Assembly: GCF_034676545.1 (NCBI RefSeq)
Contig: NZ_JAUCBZ010000015.1
Coordinates: 775,001-839,000, forward strand
Reading direction: 5' to 3'
Length of the DNA stretch: 64,000 bases
Source: Pararhodobacter sp.
GTDB taxonomy: Bacteria; Pseudomonadota; Alphaproteobacteria; Rhodobacterales; Rhodobacteraceae
The notes under the pieces are model-generated. The model was not told where the DNA came from. It worked only from the letters and a program-made list of their open reading frames with translations, and ran no database searches. Each line of letters opens with the position of its first letter. The stretch's first letter is position 1. Shown here one piece after another: positions 51,111 to 59,630 of this stretch. A program made the position numbers and the translations under genes.

Positions 51111-51556
51111 TGCAGATCGCCATCCTGTACGGAACCGAAACCGGCAACGCCGAGATGCTGGCCGAGGATATCGCCGCGCATCTGTCAGACCATGACGCCA
51201 GCGTCACCAATCTGGCCGATTTCGACCCGTCAGATTTTGACACCGGCACGTTTTATGTGGTGGTGACCTCGACCTATGGCGACGGCGAGTTGCCCGCCTC
51301 GGCCCAGCCCTTTGCCGAAAAGATGGCGGCGCAAAAGCCCGACCTGAGCGGTGTCCGGTTTGCCATTTTTGGCATGGGCGACAGCGAATACCCGGAAACC
51401 TTCAATTACGGCGGCAAACGGCTGGAAGAGTTGCTGACCGGGGCCGGGGGCACGTTGGTTGGCGAACGCGTGACGCATGATGCCTCGGGCAACGACATGG
51501 CCGATGACCTGGCCTTGCCCTGGGTCGAGGGCGTATTGGCCGAAGGGGTCTCATGA
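51110..51556 (+). CDS. Flavodoxin
   Basis: The 148-residue protein has the FMN phosphate loop LYGTETGNAEMLAEDI (7-22), the STYGDGELPASAQPF isoalloxazine loop (with Tyr) and the third loop FGMGDSEYPETFNYGG. This is a short-chain-like flavodoxin or the FMN domain found in cindoxin and CPR-like proteins. Its ATG overlaps the reductase stop (TGATG). It probably carries electrons from the reductase to the Rieske oxygenase, which is unusual since these oxygenases mostly use Fe-S carriers. Confidence 0.9.
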   Translation: MQIAILYGTETGNAEMLAEDIAAHLSDHDASVTNLADFDPSDFDTGTFYVVVTSTYGDGELPASAQPFAEKMAAQKPDLSGVRFAIFGMGDSEYPETFNYGGKRLEELLTGAGGTLVGERVTHDASGNDMADDLALPWVEGVLAEGVS

Positions 51557-52155
51557 TGGACAGCGCCGACATCCGCGCGCAGCTTTCCCGGCCCTGGAAA
51601 CACGGCGAGGCCGTCGATCTGCGCGGCCTTCGCGTGACCGAACGGCTGGACCTGTCAGGTCTTGCCCTGCGCGGCGTTGATTTCACCGATGCGGTGTTCG
51701 AGGCGGGCGTGACGGCAAAGGACGCGCGTTTTGACGGTCTGGCATGGTTCAAAGGCGCCGTATTTGGCGCGACCAGCGATTTTTCGGGCGCGATGTTCGT
51801 CAATGATGCGCGTTTCGACGCCGCCGTGTTCGACGCCGCCGCCGATTTTTCCGGGGCTGAGTTTCGCGGCATTGCCGGGTTCTCGAACGCGCGGTTTCCC
51901 AAGGGTGCCGATTTTCGCGCGCTGACCTGCTACGGCAACGCCGATTTTGCGGATGTGCGCGCCCAGGGGGATGTGTCGTTCGCGGGTTCTGAATTTCTCG
52001 GCGGGTTCTGGGCCAACCGGACCGCTCTGCCGGCGGGCAGCGATTTCACCGATACCGAAGTGCACGGCCGCCTGTGGCTTCGCGGCGCGACACGCGATCA
52101 CATCAAACTGAGCGCGCAGGATTTCGGGCTGTCGTTCGGCTATACTTGGACCTGA
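51553..52155 (+). CDS. Pentapeptide-repeat-like protein
   Basis: The 200-residue protein has repeated A/D-x-F units: VDLRGL, LDLSGLALRGVDFTDAVFEAGVTAKDARFDGLAWFKGAVFG, DFSGAMFVNDARFDAAVFDAAADFSGAEFRGIAGFSNARF. This predicts a right-handed beta helix. It is the last gene of the operon and overlaps the flavodoxin gene by 4 nt. Function is unknown; such proteins can be scaffolds or surface mimics. Start at 51553 or 51556. Confidence 0.8.
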   Translation: MMDSADIRAQLSRPWKHGEAVDLRGLRVTERLDLSGLALRGVDFTDAVFEAGVTAKDARFDGLAWFKGAVFGATSDFSGAMFVNDARFDAAVFDAAADFSGAEFRGIAGFSNARFPKGADFRALTCYGNADFADVRAQGDVSFAGSEFLGGFWANRTALPAGSDFTDTEVHGRLWLRGATRDHIKLSAQDFGLSFGYTWT

Positions 52156-52520
52156 GACAAGCAGGCCGATCTGCGCTCACCCCTGCGCCGGATGGGCCGC
52201 CCCCTGCCGTCCGGCCATGACCAAAGCGCGCAGGGTGCGTGTTGATGGTCTTGCCACCACGAAGGGCCAGACCCCCGGCGGCCGTTTGCGGCGCAACCAC
52301 AGTCGGCCTGACGAACCCGGCCACATGACGGCGCGACACTGCGCAAAATGCCAGTCATCTGCCGCCGCGATTTGTTGAACTTCCGCCGCCTTTGTCCAGA
52401 GTTCCCCTTGCCGAATGCGCCAAGCGCCACATCCTTATGTGTGCGCCGGGCCGTGCGCATCGCAGGACGCAGGCGATGACCCGGGGTCTTGACGCTGTTT
52501 TTGTTGCAAAAGGACATGAG
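52156..52520. other. Gene-free stretch after the catabolic operon
   Basis: These 365 bases contain no frame with protein-like composition on either strand that I would defend. I found no clear terminator with a T-run. The promoter of the TspO-like gene should lie near its right end, but no strong consensus was seen. Confidence 0.35.
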
Positions 52521-53225
52521 ATGAAACCCAAAATACCGGCAACCCTGGTTTTGATCGCCACGTTGGCCTTTGTCCTGTCACCCTTGCTGTCGACCGGGTT
52601 CAGCGGGTTCACCGCCAACCAATTTCCGGTCCCGCAAGTCAATCCGCCCGTGCAGCCTGCCGGATATGCGTTCTCGATCTGGGGTGTGATCTATTTATGG
52701 CTTGTCGTCAGCGCGGGTTTCGGGCTGTGGCGCGCCGCGGGGCACCCGGACTGGCAGACCATGCGGATGCCGCTGCTACTCAGCCTGTTCATCGGCAGTT
52801 TCTGGATCGCCGCCGCAAATTCATCGCCCATCCTGGCGACGGGCATGATCGTGGTGATGGCGGTGGCGGCGATTGTGGCGATGCTGCGCGCGGGCGAGGC
52901 CGACCCATGGCTGCTGGCGCGCCCCATTGCGCTGTATGCCGGATGGCTCACCGCCGCGACGGGCGTCGCATTCGGCGTCGCGCTGGGCGGCTACGCAATC
53001 CTGCAGGCGCAAACTGCCGCGCTGATCTGTCTCGTGGCGGTCCTGGCGGTTGCCTTGGTCGTGCAGGCGATGCGACCGCGCGAATGGGGCTATCCGCTTG
53101 CCATCATCTGGGCGCTCGTCGGTGTGATTGTCACCAACCTCGCAACGGCGAATGTTCCGGTGATTGCGCTGGCGCTCTTTGGCATCGCGGCGCTGGTGTT
53201 TCGCGCCGTTCAAGCGCAAAGGTAA
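52521..53225 (+). CDS. TspO/MBR-related multi-pass membrane protein
   Basis: The 234-residue protein has about seven hydrophobic helices. PVQPAGYAFSIWGVIYLWLVVSAGFGLWR (about 40-68) resembles the TspO P-x-W...FxxVWxxLY region but in a larger protein than TspO (about 160). ANSSPILATGMIVVM and GWLTAATGVAFGVALGGY follow. Such 230-260 residue TspO-like proteins occur across Rhodobacterales without assigned function. ATG 52521 is preceded by AAGGAC. It stands alone. Confidence 0.7.
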   Translation: MKPKIPATLVLIATLAFVLSPLLSTGFSGFTANQFPVPQVNPPVQPAGYAFSIWGVIYLWLVVSAGFGLWRAAGHPDWQTMRMPLLLSLFIGSFWIAAANSSPILATGMIVVMAVAAIVAMLRAGEADPWLLARPIALYAGWLTAATGVAFGVALGGYAILQAQTAALICLVAVLAVALVVQAMRPREWGYPLAIIWALVGVIVTNLATANVPVIALALFGIAALVFRAVQAQR

Positions 53226-53396
53226 ATGCCTGCCCCAACCGGGTTTTCCCCGCTGTACTTTGGCCTGAGACGGCGCAACCATCCCGCGCGGTGCGGTCGC
53301 GCAGGCTGGCATCGCGCAATCGGCGTCTTTGTATCTGCTTTCCAATGGCCTCCAGACCGGGTAGGCATCGCAATCTTTGGGGATTTGGGGCAGATC

Positions 53397-53942
53397 ATGG
53401 CGCAGAAAGCCACCATTTATAAAGTCGAGCTCTCGATTTCCGACATGGATCGTCATTACTATGAGACGCACAAGCTGACGGTGGCCAAGCATCCCTCGGA
53501 GACGGATGAACGGCTGATGGTGCGCCTTGTCGCGTTTGCGCTCAATGCCCATGAGCATCTGGAAATGACCAAGGGCCTTTCAACCGATGACGAGCCCGAC
53601 ATTTGGCAGAAAAGCCTGAGCGGAGAGCTTGATGTCTGGGTCGCCCTGGGCCTTCCAAGCGAGAAGGTGATGCGTCAATCCTGTGGCAAGGCCGCCAAGG
53701 TGGTTGTCTATCCCTATGGGGGCCGCACCGCCGAGGTGTGGTGGGACAAGATCAAGAACAGCGCCTCGCGCTTTGACAATCTTCAGGTGACACGCATTTC
53801 CGAGACCGACACAAGCGCGCTGGCAACACTGGCAAGCCGCGCGATGAAGCTGCAGATCAACATTCAGGATGGCGATGTGATGGTCAGTGTTGATGATCAG
53901 ATCGTCCATGTGACGCCTGTAAGATGGAAGGGCACGGCGTAG
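53397..53942 (+). CDS. YaeQ family protein
   Basis: The 181-residue protein has the complete YaeQ pattern: MAQKATIYKVELSISDMDRHYYETHKLTVAKHPSETDERLMVRLVAFAL at the start, then DIWQKSLSGELDVWVALGLP and GRTAEVWWDKI. YaeQ has a PD-(D/E)xK nuclease-like fold with residues such as the Asp and Glu in GELDVWV. A catalytic role is not proven; in E. coli it suppresses loss of RfaH. The gene is monocistronic. Confidence 0.9.
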   Translation: MAQKATIYKVELSISDMDRHYYETHKLTVAKHPSETDERLMVRLVAFALNAHEHLEMTKGLSTDDEPDIWQKSLSGELDVWVALGLPSEKVMRQSCGKAAKVVVYPYGGRTAEVWWDKIKNSASRFDNLQVTRISETDTSALATLASRAMKLQINIQDGDVMVSVDDQIVHVTPVRWKGTA

Positions 53943-54042
53943 CCTGCGGTCAACCAAACCCGCGTTCATGCGCGCCGCAGACGGGTTGCGCTTGAGGCCC
54001 AGATGCAGGACGTTGCATGCCAACACCACGGGAGATTGCGAC

Positions 54043-54393
54043 ATGATGATCTACGGATTGAACACCTGTGCGATTTGCCAAAGGGCGCGCAAGGCGTTGG
54101 AGGCAGCGGGGCGGACCGTCGTCTTTCGGGACGTCCGCGCCGATCCTTTGAGCGAGGCCGAGTTGGCGGAGTTGATTGCAGAGTTTGGCGACCGATTGGT
54201 GGATCGCAGCTCCAATGACTATCGGGGGCTCAGTGACTGGCTGAAAAACTCCGAGGCCGAGGCGCAAATCGCCGCCCAGCCCAAGGTGATGGCGCGTCCG
54301 ATCCTGCGCGATCACGATGCGTTTTATCTGGGCTGGGACGATGCAACCCAAGAGGCGCTGCGTCTTGGCCAGCTGCCGAAAAACCCGGCCTGA
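54043..54393 (+). CDS. ArsC/Spx-like thioredoxin-fold protein
   Basis: The 116-residue protein starts MMIYGLNTCAICQRARKALEAAGRTVVFRDVRADPL, the ArsC/Spx/YffB fold with a C-x-x-C pair. RPILRDHDAFYLGWD carries the conserved Arg-Pro segment. True glutaredoxin-linked arsenate reductases have one Cys and a further Arg triad, so arsenate reduction is uncertain. No arsenic genes are adjacent. Start is at 54043 or 54046. Confidence 0.8.
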   Translation: MMIYGLNTCAICQRARKALEAAGRTVVFRDVRADPLSEAELAELIAEFGDRLVDRSSNDYRGLSDWLKNSEAEAQIAAQPKVMARPILRDHDAFYLGWDDATQEALRLGQLPKNPA

Positions 54394-54457
54394 GGCAGGG
54401 GTTTGCCCAGAGGGCTGACACGCCGTTGCGCGGTCGCGGCTGCTGCCAGCCCCAAGA

Positions 54458-55213
54458 TCACCGGCCCGGTTGCAGGGCGCGCGGGAAATCGAGTTCGGAA
54501 ACACCCGGAGCGGTCAGGATCTCGTTCAACATGAGGCTGCGCATTTTCCGAACGGAGGCAAGCGAAGCCGCTTCGGCGGCGTCACCGTCGCCACGGGCCA
54601 AGGCGTCGATCAAATGGGTAAAGTCGCGCCGGTAGTCAACCGGCACCCCCGGCACCCGCAACCGGGCAAACAGCGCGCGATCAAGCCGCTCGGTGATCTG
54701 GAGCGTGAGGGCAATGGCATACCGGTTGCCCGACGCAACCCGCACCTGACCCAGCAGTTCGCTGCCGGCCTGAACCATGCGGACGATCTCTGTTTTGGAG
54801 GTCGGCGCGACGGGCGGATTCGCGGCTGCGGCCAGCCGGCGCAACACGTCCAATCGGTCGTTGACCCGCCCCGCGCTGAGTCGTGCCAATTTGGGTGACA
54901 CCGACTCGACCAGATCATACAGCGCAACAATATCGCCGACCGTGATCGGCGCGACACGATAGCCGCGCTGCGGTAGCGAGGCGACCCAGTCGCTCTCGAT
55001 CAACCGTTCAAGCGCCGACCGCACCGGCATCAGGCTGATCTGATAGCGCTCGTGAAGCCACTGCGCCGTGACGGTTGATCCGGGGGCGATTTCACAGGCG
55101 ATTATGTCTGACTTGATCAAGGCATAGGCTTGATCGACCAGCGTTCCCTTGCCGCGCTGGGCCTCGTGTCCGTCGGATGAGCGTTCAGAATCGCGTGTGG
55201 AAATCACATCCAT
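54458..55213 (-). CDS. GntR-family regulator (FadR subfamily, FCD domain)
   Basis: The 251-residue regulator has a winged HTH (TLVDQAYALIKSDIIACEIAPGSTVTAQWLHERYQISLMPVRSALERLIESDWVASLPQRGYRVAPIT, about 24-91) and a helical FCD effector domain. It is divergent from an M24-like gene and ABC transporter genes, with a nested palindrome in between (55382-55415), so it is the likely regulator of that operon. Start 55213 gives a normal length; the frame upstream has no RBS and runs into the control region. Confidence 0.85.
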   Translation of the reverse strand: MDVISTRDSERSSDGHEAQRGKGTLVDQAYALIKSDIIACEIAPGSTVTAQWLHERYQISLMPVRSALERLIESDWVASLPQRGYRVAPITVGDIVALYDLVESVSPKLARLSAGRVNDRLDVLRRLAAAANPPVAPTSKTEIVRMVQAGSELLGQVRVASGNRYAIALTLQITERLDRALFARLRVPGVPVDYRRDFTHLIDALARGDGDAAEAASLASVRKMRSLMLNEILTAPGVSELDFPRALQPGR

Positions 55214-55381
55214 TGGGCATCCCGTCAAATCTTTTCTTGGCCTGCAAACCGGCTCCGAATCGTGCGGTAGCAGGCGCTGACGATAGGGTTCGCCAACATC
55301 ATAGGCCAGAGGCCTTGACTGCTGCCGGGGTGAAAGAAGGCCGCAGTATCGCGCAGATACGCCCATTCTTGCCAGCATTAA

Positions 55382-55436
55382 ATGTCAACACGCCAAATAT
55401 ATTTGTTATTGACATCTTAACTGCGGATCATAGGCT
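55382..55436. promoter_or_regulatory. Nested palindrome and promoter before the M24/ABC operon
   Basis: ATGTCAA (55382-55388) and TTGACAT (55409-55415) are inverted repeats that enclose the 12-bp palindrome CAAATATATTTG (55394-55405). The right arm also supplies a -35 TTGACA (55409-55414), with TAGGCT at 55431-55436 as a poor -10 after 16 nt. A GntR dimer bound here would block RNA polymerase. Confidence 0.6.
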
Positions 55437-55466
55437 GCATGTATGATCACAGTCAAAGGGGATACC

Positions 55467-56723
55467 ATGCAGATTGAAAGGCCGGACAGGCAACCCGGGA
55501 TGCTGGATGCCGAGAAATCCTATCGCTGGGATCGAACCCGCGCGCTGATGGATGCGATGGGTCTCGACGCGCTGCTGATTTTTGGCGCCGACCGCAGCGA
55601 CCGCTATGACGCCGGTCAGTATCTTACCTACGACCGCCGCTATCAGCATCTCATCTTCCCGCGTCACGGTGATCCGGTCATGGTCGCGTTTGCCGCGCAG
55701 GTGGCGACGCAGAATATGGTCGCCCGCGAGCGTGGCAGTGACAGCTGGGTGCGCGATATCCGCACGGGCTCGGTGCCGGACCTCGCGCCCGGCATTCTGG
55801 CCGAGATGGGGATCACCAAGGGGCGGCTGGGCATTGTCGGGTCCGGTTGGGGCGGGCCGTTCTATCGTGGGGGCTGGGTTCCCAAGCCCACATGGGAAGC
55901 GGTCGAAGCGGCGCTTCCCGGCTATGAAATGGTCAGCATCACGCAAGAGCTGGGGATGCTCATGGCGGTGCGCAGCCCCTTTGATATCGAGAACATCGCC
56001 CATGCCGCAAAGGCTGGCGACGCGGCGATCAACGCCATGATGGCGGCCACTCGCCCCGGCGTCACGGAAACCGAGATCTACGCGGCCGGGATGCATGCGC
56101 AGATGAAACTGGGTATGCGTGTCACCTGGATGCTCTTTCAGACCGGGCTGGAGAATCCGTCCTGGGGTGAGCCGACGTGGTATATCCGCGGCCATCCGCC
56201 CCGGGTGATCGAGGCGGATGATATGGTCGGCGCGGAGCTCTTTCCCAATTTTGCCGAAATGAACACCCATGTGAACATGAGTTATACGATTGGGCGCGTG
56301 CCCGATTTGACGCGCCATTGCGCCGAGATCGCCCGCGAAAGCTATGAGATCGGGCTGGCCAAGATCCGGCCGGGCGCCAGTTTCCGCGAGATCTACGAGG
56401 CCATGGAGGCGCCGACAGATCGGGCGGGCGCCTGGCATCTTACGCCGCAGGTCGCCTCGTTGAATCCCCTGTTCGGCGGTGGCCCCTCCGGGTCCGGAAT
56501 TCGCGCCGCGCTGCCGGATTGGGCGGCGGCCTATCCCCACGCAGACCACGGCGAGCTCATGCCGTTCGACTTCGAGCTGAAAGAGGGCATGACATTCTCC
56601 TTGCAACCAGATGCCCGGTTTGGCCGACACTGGGCGATCATCGGCGGGGTCGTGAGCGTGACCAAGGATGGCGCGCGCGAATTGAACACGGTGTCGCCCC
56701 ATCAGCGGCACGTCGAGATATGA
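55467..56723 (+). CDS. M24-family (creatinase/Xaa-Pro peptidase-like) protein without metal ligands
   Basis: The 418-residue protein has a creatinase N-terminal domain (about 10-165) and a pita-bread C-terminal domain. The five metal ligands of M24 peptidases are not where expected: DFG is replaced by AELFPNF, the second Asp region reads THVNMSY, the GHGIG-type His region reads GGGPSGSGIR, and the two Glu sites read SLQPD and GGVVSV. It should be metal-free, like creatinase, or inactive as a peptidase. AAAGGGG supports ATG 55467. It leads an operon with an ABC importer, so it may process the imported compound. Confidence 0.8.
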   Translation: MQIERPDRQPGMLDAEKSYRWDRTRALMDAMGLDALLIFGADRSDRYDAGQYLTYDRRYQHLIFPRHGDPVMVAFAAQVATQNMVARERGSDSWVRDIRTGSVPDLAPGILAEMGITKGRLGIVGSGWGGPFYRGGWVPKPTWEAVEAALPGYEMVSITQELGMLMAVRSPFDIENIAHAAKAGDAAINAMMAATRPGVTETEIYAAGMHAQMKLGMRVTWMLFQTGLENPSWGEPTWYIRGHPPRVIEADDMVGAELFPNFAEMNTHVNMSYTIGRVPDLTRHCAEIARESYEIGLAKIRPGASFREIYEAMEAPTDRAGAWHLTPQVASLNPLFGGGPSGSGIRAALPDWAAAYPHADHGELMPFDFELKEGMTFSLQPDARFGRHWAIIGGVVSVTKDGARELNTVSPHQRHVEI

Positions 56724-56779
56724 GATCAGCAGAAACCACGGGTTCGGCGACGGGCCAGCAACCAAAGAGAGGAACGCAT

Positions 56780-57826
56780 ATGTCGATTTTTCCAAATCTG
56801 GCGAGACTTGGCGCGGCGGCGCTGGCGGCAACGCTTTTGAGCCCGTCGGCGCAGGCGCAAGGGTTGCCCGAGGGCCTGTCCGCGTTGCTCGACGCCGCCC
56901 GCACCGAAGGGCAGGTGTCGATTTTCGTGAGCACGGACGCACGGACCGCCGAGGATGAGGCCGCGATTCGGCAGGCGATCCTGACGGAAACCGGTGTCGA
57001 TCTGACGGTCCGCCTGGTCAGCGGCGCGCCGGATCCGGTCTATTTCCAGCAGGTCATCCAGGAGTTGGGCGCCGGCGTCACGCCCAGCGTTGACCTGATC
57101 GTCTCGGTGCCCAGCCTCCTTGTGGGGATCCGCGACGCAGGCGGCATTGCGTCGACCGATTGGCTGGCCCTTGGCGCGCCGTCAGAGGAGGTCGCAGCAC
57201 CGGTGCACGGGCTTTTCACCGCCGAATTTGCCCGGCCGGTCATCTACAACACGACCCTGTTGACCGAAGATGAGGTGCCGCATTCGTTGGAGGATCTGCT
57301 CACGCCTGAATGGGCGGGCCGGATCGTCACCGCAAGCCTGCCGGATGTGTTCTCGCCCTGGGCCATCGCCTTGGGTCACGACGGTGTGCTCGAGATGGTT
57401 GAAACCCTTTACACGGATCTGAACGTTGGTATCGCACCCGCGCCGACGGCGATCCGCACGCTGGTTGAAAGTGGTCAGTACCCGATCGGATTTGGCATCC
57501 GTCCGTCACATGCGCAGCTGACCAGCGGATCGCCCGTGGCCTATGCCCCCATCAAGGCCCCTGCGGTTCCGCGCTATGCGGCCATTGTCTCGGGCACCGG
57601 GCACGAGAACGCGGCAACGGTTGTCGCCTGGGTCTTGTCACAGACCGAGAGCGGCCAGACTGTCGCGGCGCGCGTGCTGGATTGGCCCCGCCGCACGGTT
57701 CCGGGCACCGATCTATATGACTTTTCGCAACAAGTCGGTGGCCTGTATTCCGCGTCGGCCGATTGGTGGCTGGGTGATTTCTTTGCCACCAATCAAGCGG
57801 TCGCCGAATTGCTGCGCGACCTGTAA
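56780..57826 (+). CDS. Fe3+/polyamine-type ABC substrate-binding protein
   Basis: The 348-residue protein has a signal peptide (AALAATLLSPSAQAQG) and the AfuA/FbpA-PotD layout: EGQVSIFVSTDARTAEDEAAIRQAILTETGVDLTVRLV, then VDLIVSVPSLLVGIRDAGGI and FTAEFARPVIYNT. The Tyr pair typical for iron binding is not obvious, so an organic ligand is likely. GAGAGGAAC precedes the ATG. A stem-loop follows its stop. Confidence 0.85.
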   Translation: MSIFPNLARLGAAALAATLLSPSAQAQGLPEGLSALLDAARTEGQVSIFVSTDARTAEDEAAIRQAILTETGVDLTVRLVSGAPDPVYFQQVIQELGAGVTPSVDLIVSVPSLLVGIRDAGGIASTDWLALGAPSEEVAAPVHGLFTAEFARPVIYNTTLLTEDEVPHSLEDLLTPEWAGRIVTASLPDVFSPWAIALGHDGVLEMVETLYTDLNVGIAPAPTAIRTLVESGQYPIGFGIRPSHAQLTSGSPVAYAPIKAPAVPRYAAIVSGTGHENAATVVAWVLSQTESGQTVAARVLDWPRRTVPGTDLYDFSQQVGGLYSASADWWLGDFFATNQAVAELLRDL

Positions 57827-57840
57827 ACCCGTAACCGACT

Positions 57841-57865
57841 CCGGCGCATCAGACAGGTGCGCCGG
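57841..57865 (+). other. Intercistronic stem-loop after binding-protein gene
   Basis: CCGGCGCA and TGCGCCGG form a perfect 8-bp stem with a 9-nt loop, 15 nt after the binding-protein stop and 28 nt before the permease start. There is no T-run. Confidence 0.6.
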
Positions 57866-57893
57866 CGCAAGACGACAGTGATGGAAATGATAC

Positions 57894-59615
57894 ATGCAAA
57901 ACAGCGTCCGTCCAACGCAGGCCAAGCTGGCACTGCGGCGGCGTCGGCCTGATCTGCTGGGCCTGCTGGTCACGGCACTGACCCTGATCGCCGCCTTGGC
58001 GCTGATTGCCCCGACACTCGCCCTGGTGCTCAAGAGCCTGATTTCCGATGCGTCGGGCGCGCTCGGTTTGGACAACTACCATCGCGTCCTCGAGGCGCGG
58101 CGCCTTCCGTCGGTCATCTGGAACACGGTTGTCCTGGGGGTGGGCAGCGTGGCCGTGATGTTCGTTATCGCCACGCCTCTGGCCTGGCTCTATGCAAGGA
58201 CCGATTTTCATTGGCGCGGCGCGATCATGATCGGCGCCACATGCCAACTTGCCACACCCGGATTCCTGGTGGCGCTGGGTTACCTGTTCTTGCTCAATCC
58301 CTCGAACGGCTTGATCAATCAGTGGTGGCGCGCGTTGACCGGTGGCACCGACCCCTTGATGAATGTCTACTCGATGACGGCAATCGTGTTGCTTCAGGGC
58401 CTGTCGATGGTCGGCCCCGCGTTTTATTTCCTCGCACCCGCCCTGTCGCATGTCGATGGCGCGCTGGAAGAGGCCGCCAGCGCGCATGGTTTGGGGAAAT
58501 GGAAAACCTTTGTCTTCATCCTGCTGCCGATAACGCTGCCGACATTGCTCAGCACGGCGTTGTTCTTTCTGGTGATCGCCGTCGAGACCTTTGATTTCGC
58601 CGGAATGTTGGGAATGCCGGCACGGATTTCGGTCGTCGCGACCTGGATCTACCAGTTCACACAGGCGAGTTTCGCCGCGCCCGAATATGGCGCGGCCTCT
58701 GCCATCGGGGTGATGACGGCCATCGTGCTGCTGGCGCTTATGGTTGTGCAAGGGCTTGTCTTTCGGCGCAGTTTCGCAATCGCCACGCTGGGCGGGAAAT
58801 CGCGTTCTGCGTCGGTGATCCTCAGCCGAGGTGCCCAAAGGGCCGCCAAACTGATGTTTTGCACCTTTCTGGCGCTGGGCTTTGCGGTGCCCTTTGCCAT
58901 GCTGGTGTGGACCGCGCTGCTCCCCGTTCAGCAACCTCCGTCCTGGGCTGCGCTTCAAAGCATCTCACTCGACGGGTTTGGCCCCCAATTCTGGGCCGAG
59001 TTGCGCAACATCGGGGGCGCGACCCTGGTGCTTGCGCTGGTCGTGCCGACCCTGGTGGTCAGCCTGACTTCGGCAATGGCGTGGACCGCAACCTTGAACC
59101 GCAAGGCGGCCCGGATCATCGAAGTGGCGGTTGTCAGTTGCCTGGCGGTGCCGTCCATCGTCATTGCCATCATGTTTCTGGTCGGCGCTCTCAGCCTCCA
59201 TGCGTACCTGCCGATCTATGGCTCCATCGTGGTGCTGATCCTGGCGATTGGCACGCGCTATCTGGCGACCGCGTTCAGGATCACGCAAAACGCCTTCGCG
59301 CAGGTTGATCCAGAACTTATCCAAGCGGCCCGCACGCTGGGCGTTCCGTCGGGTATCACGCTTACGGGCATCATGGTGCCGATGTTGCGCGCGTCGCTGA
59401 TTTTCGCGTGGTTCTGGGTTGCTTTGCTGACGCTGCGCGAGTTGCCGATCACCCTGGTTCTGAGCACCTATGATCTGCAAACCCTGGCGTCGCGCATCTT
59501 CCTCTACAACAGTTCCGGCGAAACCCAGCAGGCCGCCGCGCTCTCATTGGCGCTGTTTGCCATCGTCGCCGTGTTTCTGGTGGGGTTTTTCCGCTTTGTT
59601 CGCTTCACCCGCTAG
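57894..59615 (+). CDS. Double-domain ABC permease (FbpB/AfuB type)
   Basis: The 573-residue protein contains two fused permease units with about twelve helices. The first EAA loop is ALEEAASAHGLGKWKTFVFILLPITLPT (about 196-223), the second is ELIQAARTLGVPSGITLTGIMVPML (about 473-497). This is the FbpB/ThiP fusion layout, which needs no second permease. It acts with the binding protein before it and the ATPase after it. Confidence 0.9.
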   Translation: MQNSVRPTQAKLALRRRRPDLLGLLVTALTLIAALALIAPTLALVLKSLISDASGALGLDNYHRVLEARRLPSVIWNTVVLGVGSVAVMFVIATPLAWLYARTDFHWRGAIMIGATCQLATPGFLVALGYLFLLNPSNGLINQWWRALTGGTDPLMNVYSMTAIVLLQGLSMVGPAFYFLAPALSHVDGALEEAASAHGLGKWKTFVFILLPITLPTLLSTALFFLVIAVETFDFAGMLGMPARISVVATWIYQFTQASFAAPEYGAASAIGVMTAIVLLALMVVQGLVFRRSFAIATLGGKSRSASVILSRGAQRAAKLMFCTFLALGFAVPFAMLVWTALLPVQQPPSWAALQSISLDGFGPQFWAELRNIGGATLVLALVVPTLVVSLTSAMAWTATLNRKAARIIEVAVVSCLAVPSIVIAIMFLVGALSLHAYLPIYGSIVVLILAIGTRYLATAFRITQNAFAQVDPELIQAARTLGVPSGITLTGIMVPMLRASLIFAWFWVALLTLRELPITLVLSTYDLQTLASRIFLYNSSGETQQAAALSLALFAIVAVFLVGFFRFVRFTR

Positions 59616-59630
59616 ACCGAGAAGACAGCC

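Noticed and set aside
54043..54393. An arsenate resistance gene
   Set aside because: Only the ArsC/Spx fold is visible and no arsenite pump, ArsR-ars operon or ArsH is adjacent; the ArsR-family gene at 883 looks like a persulfide sensor.
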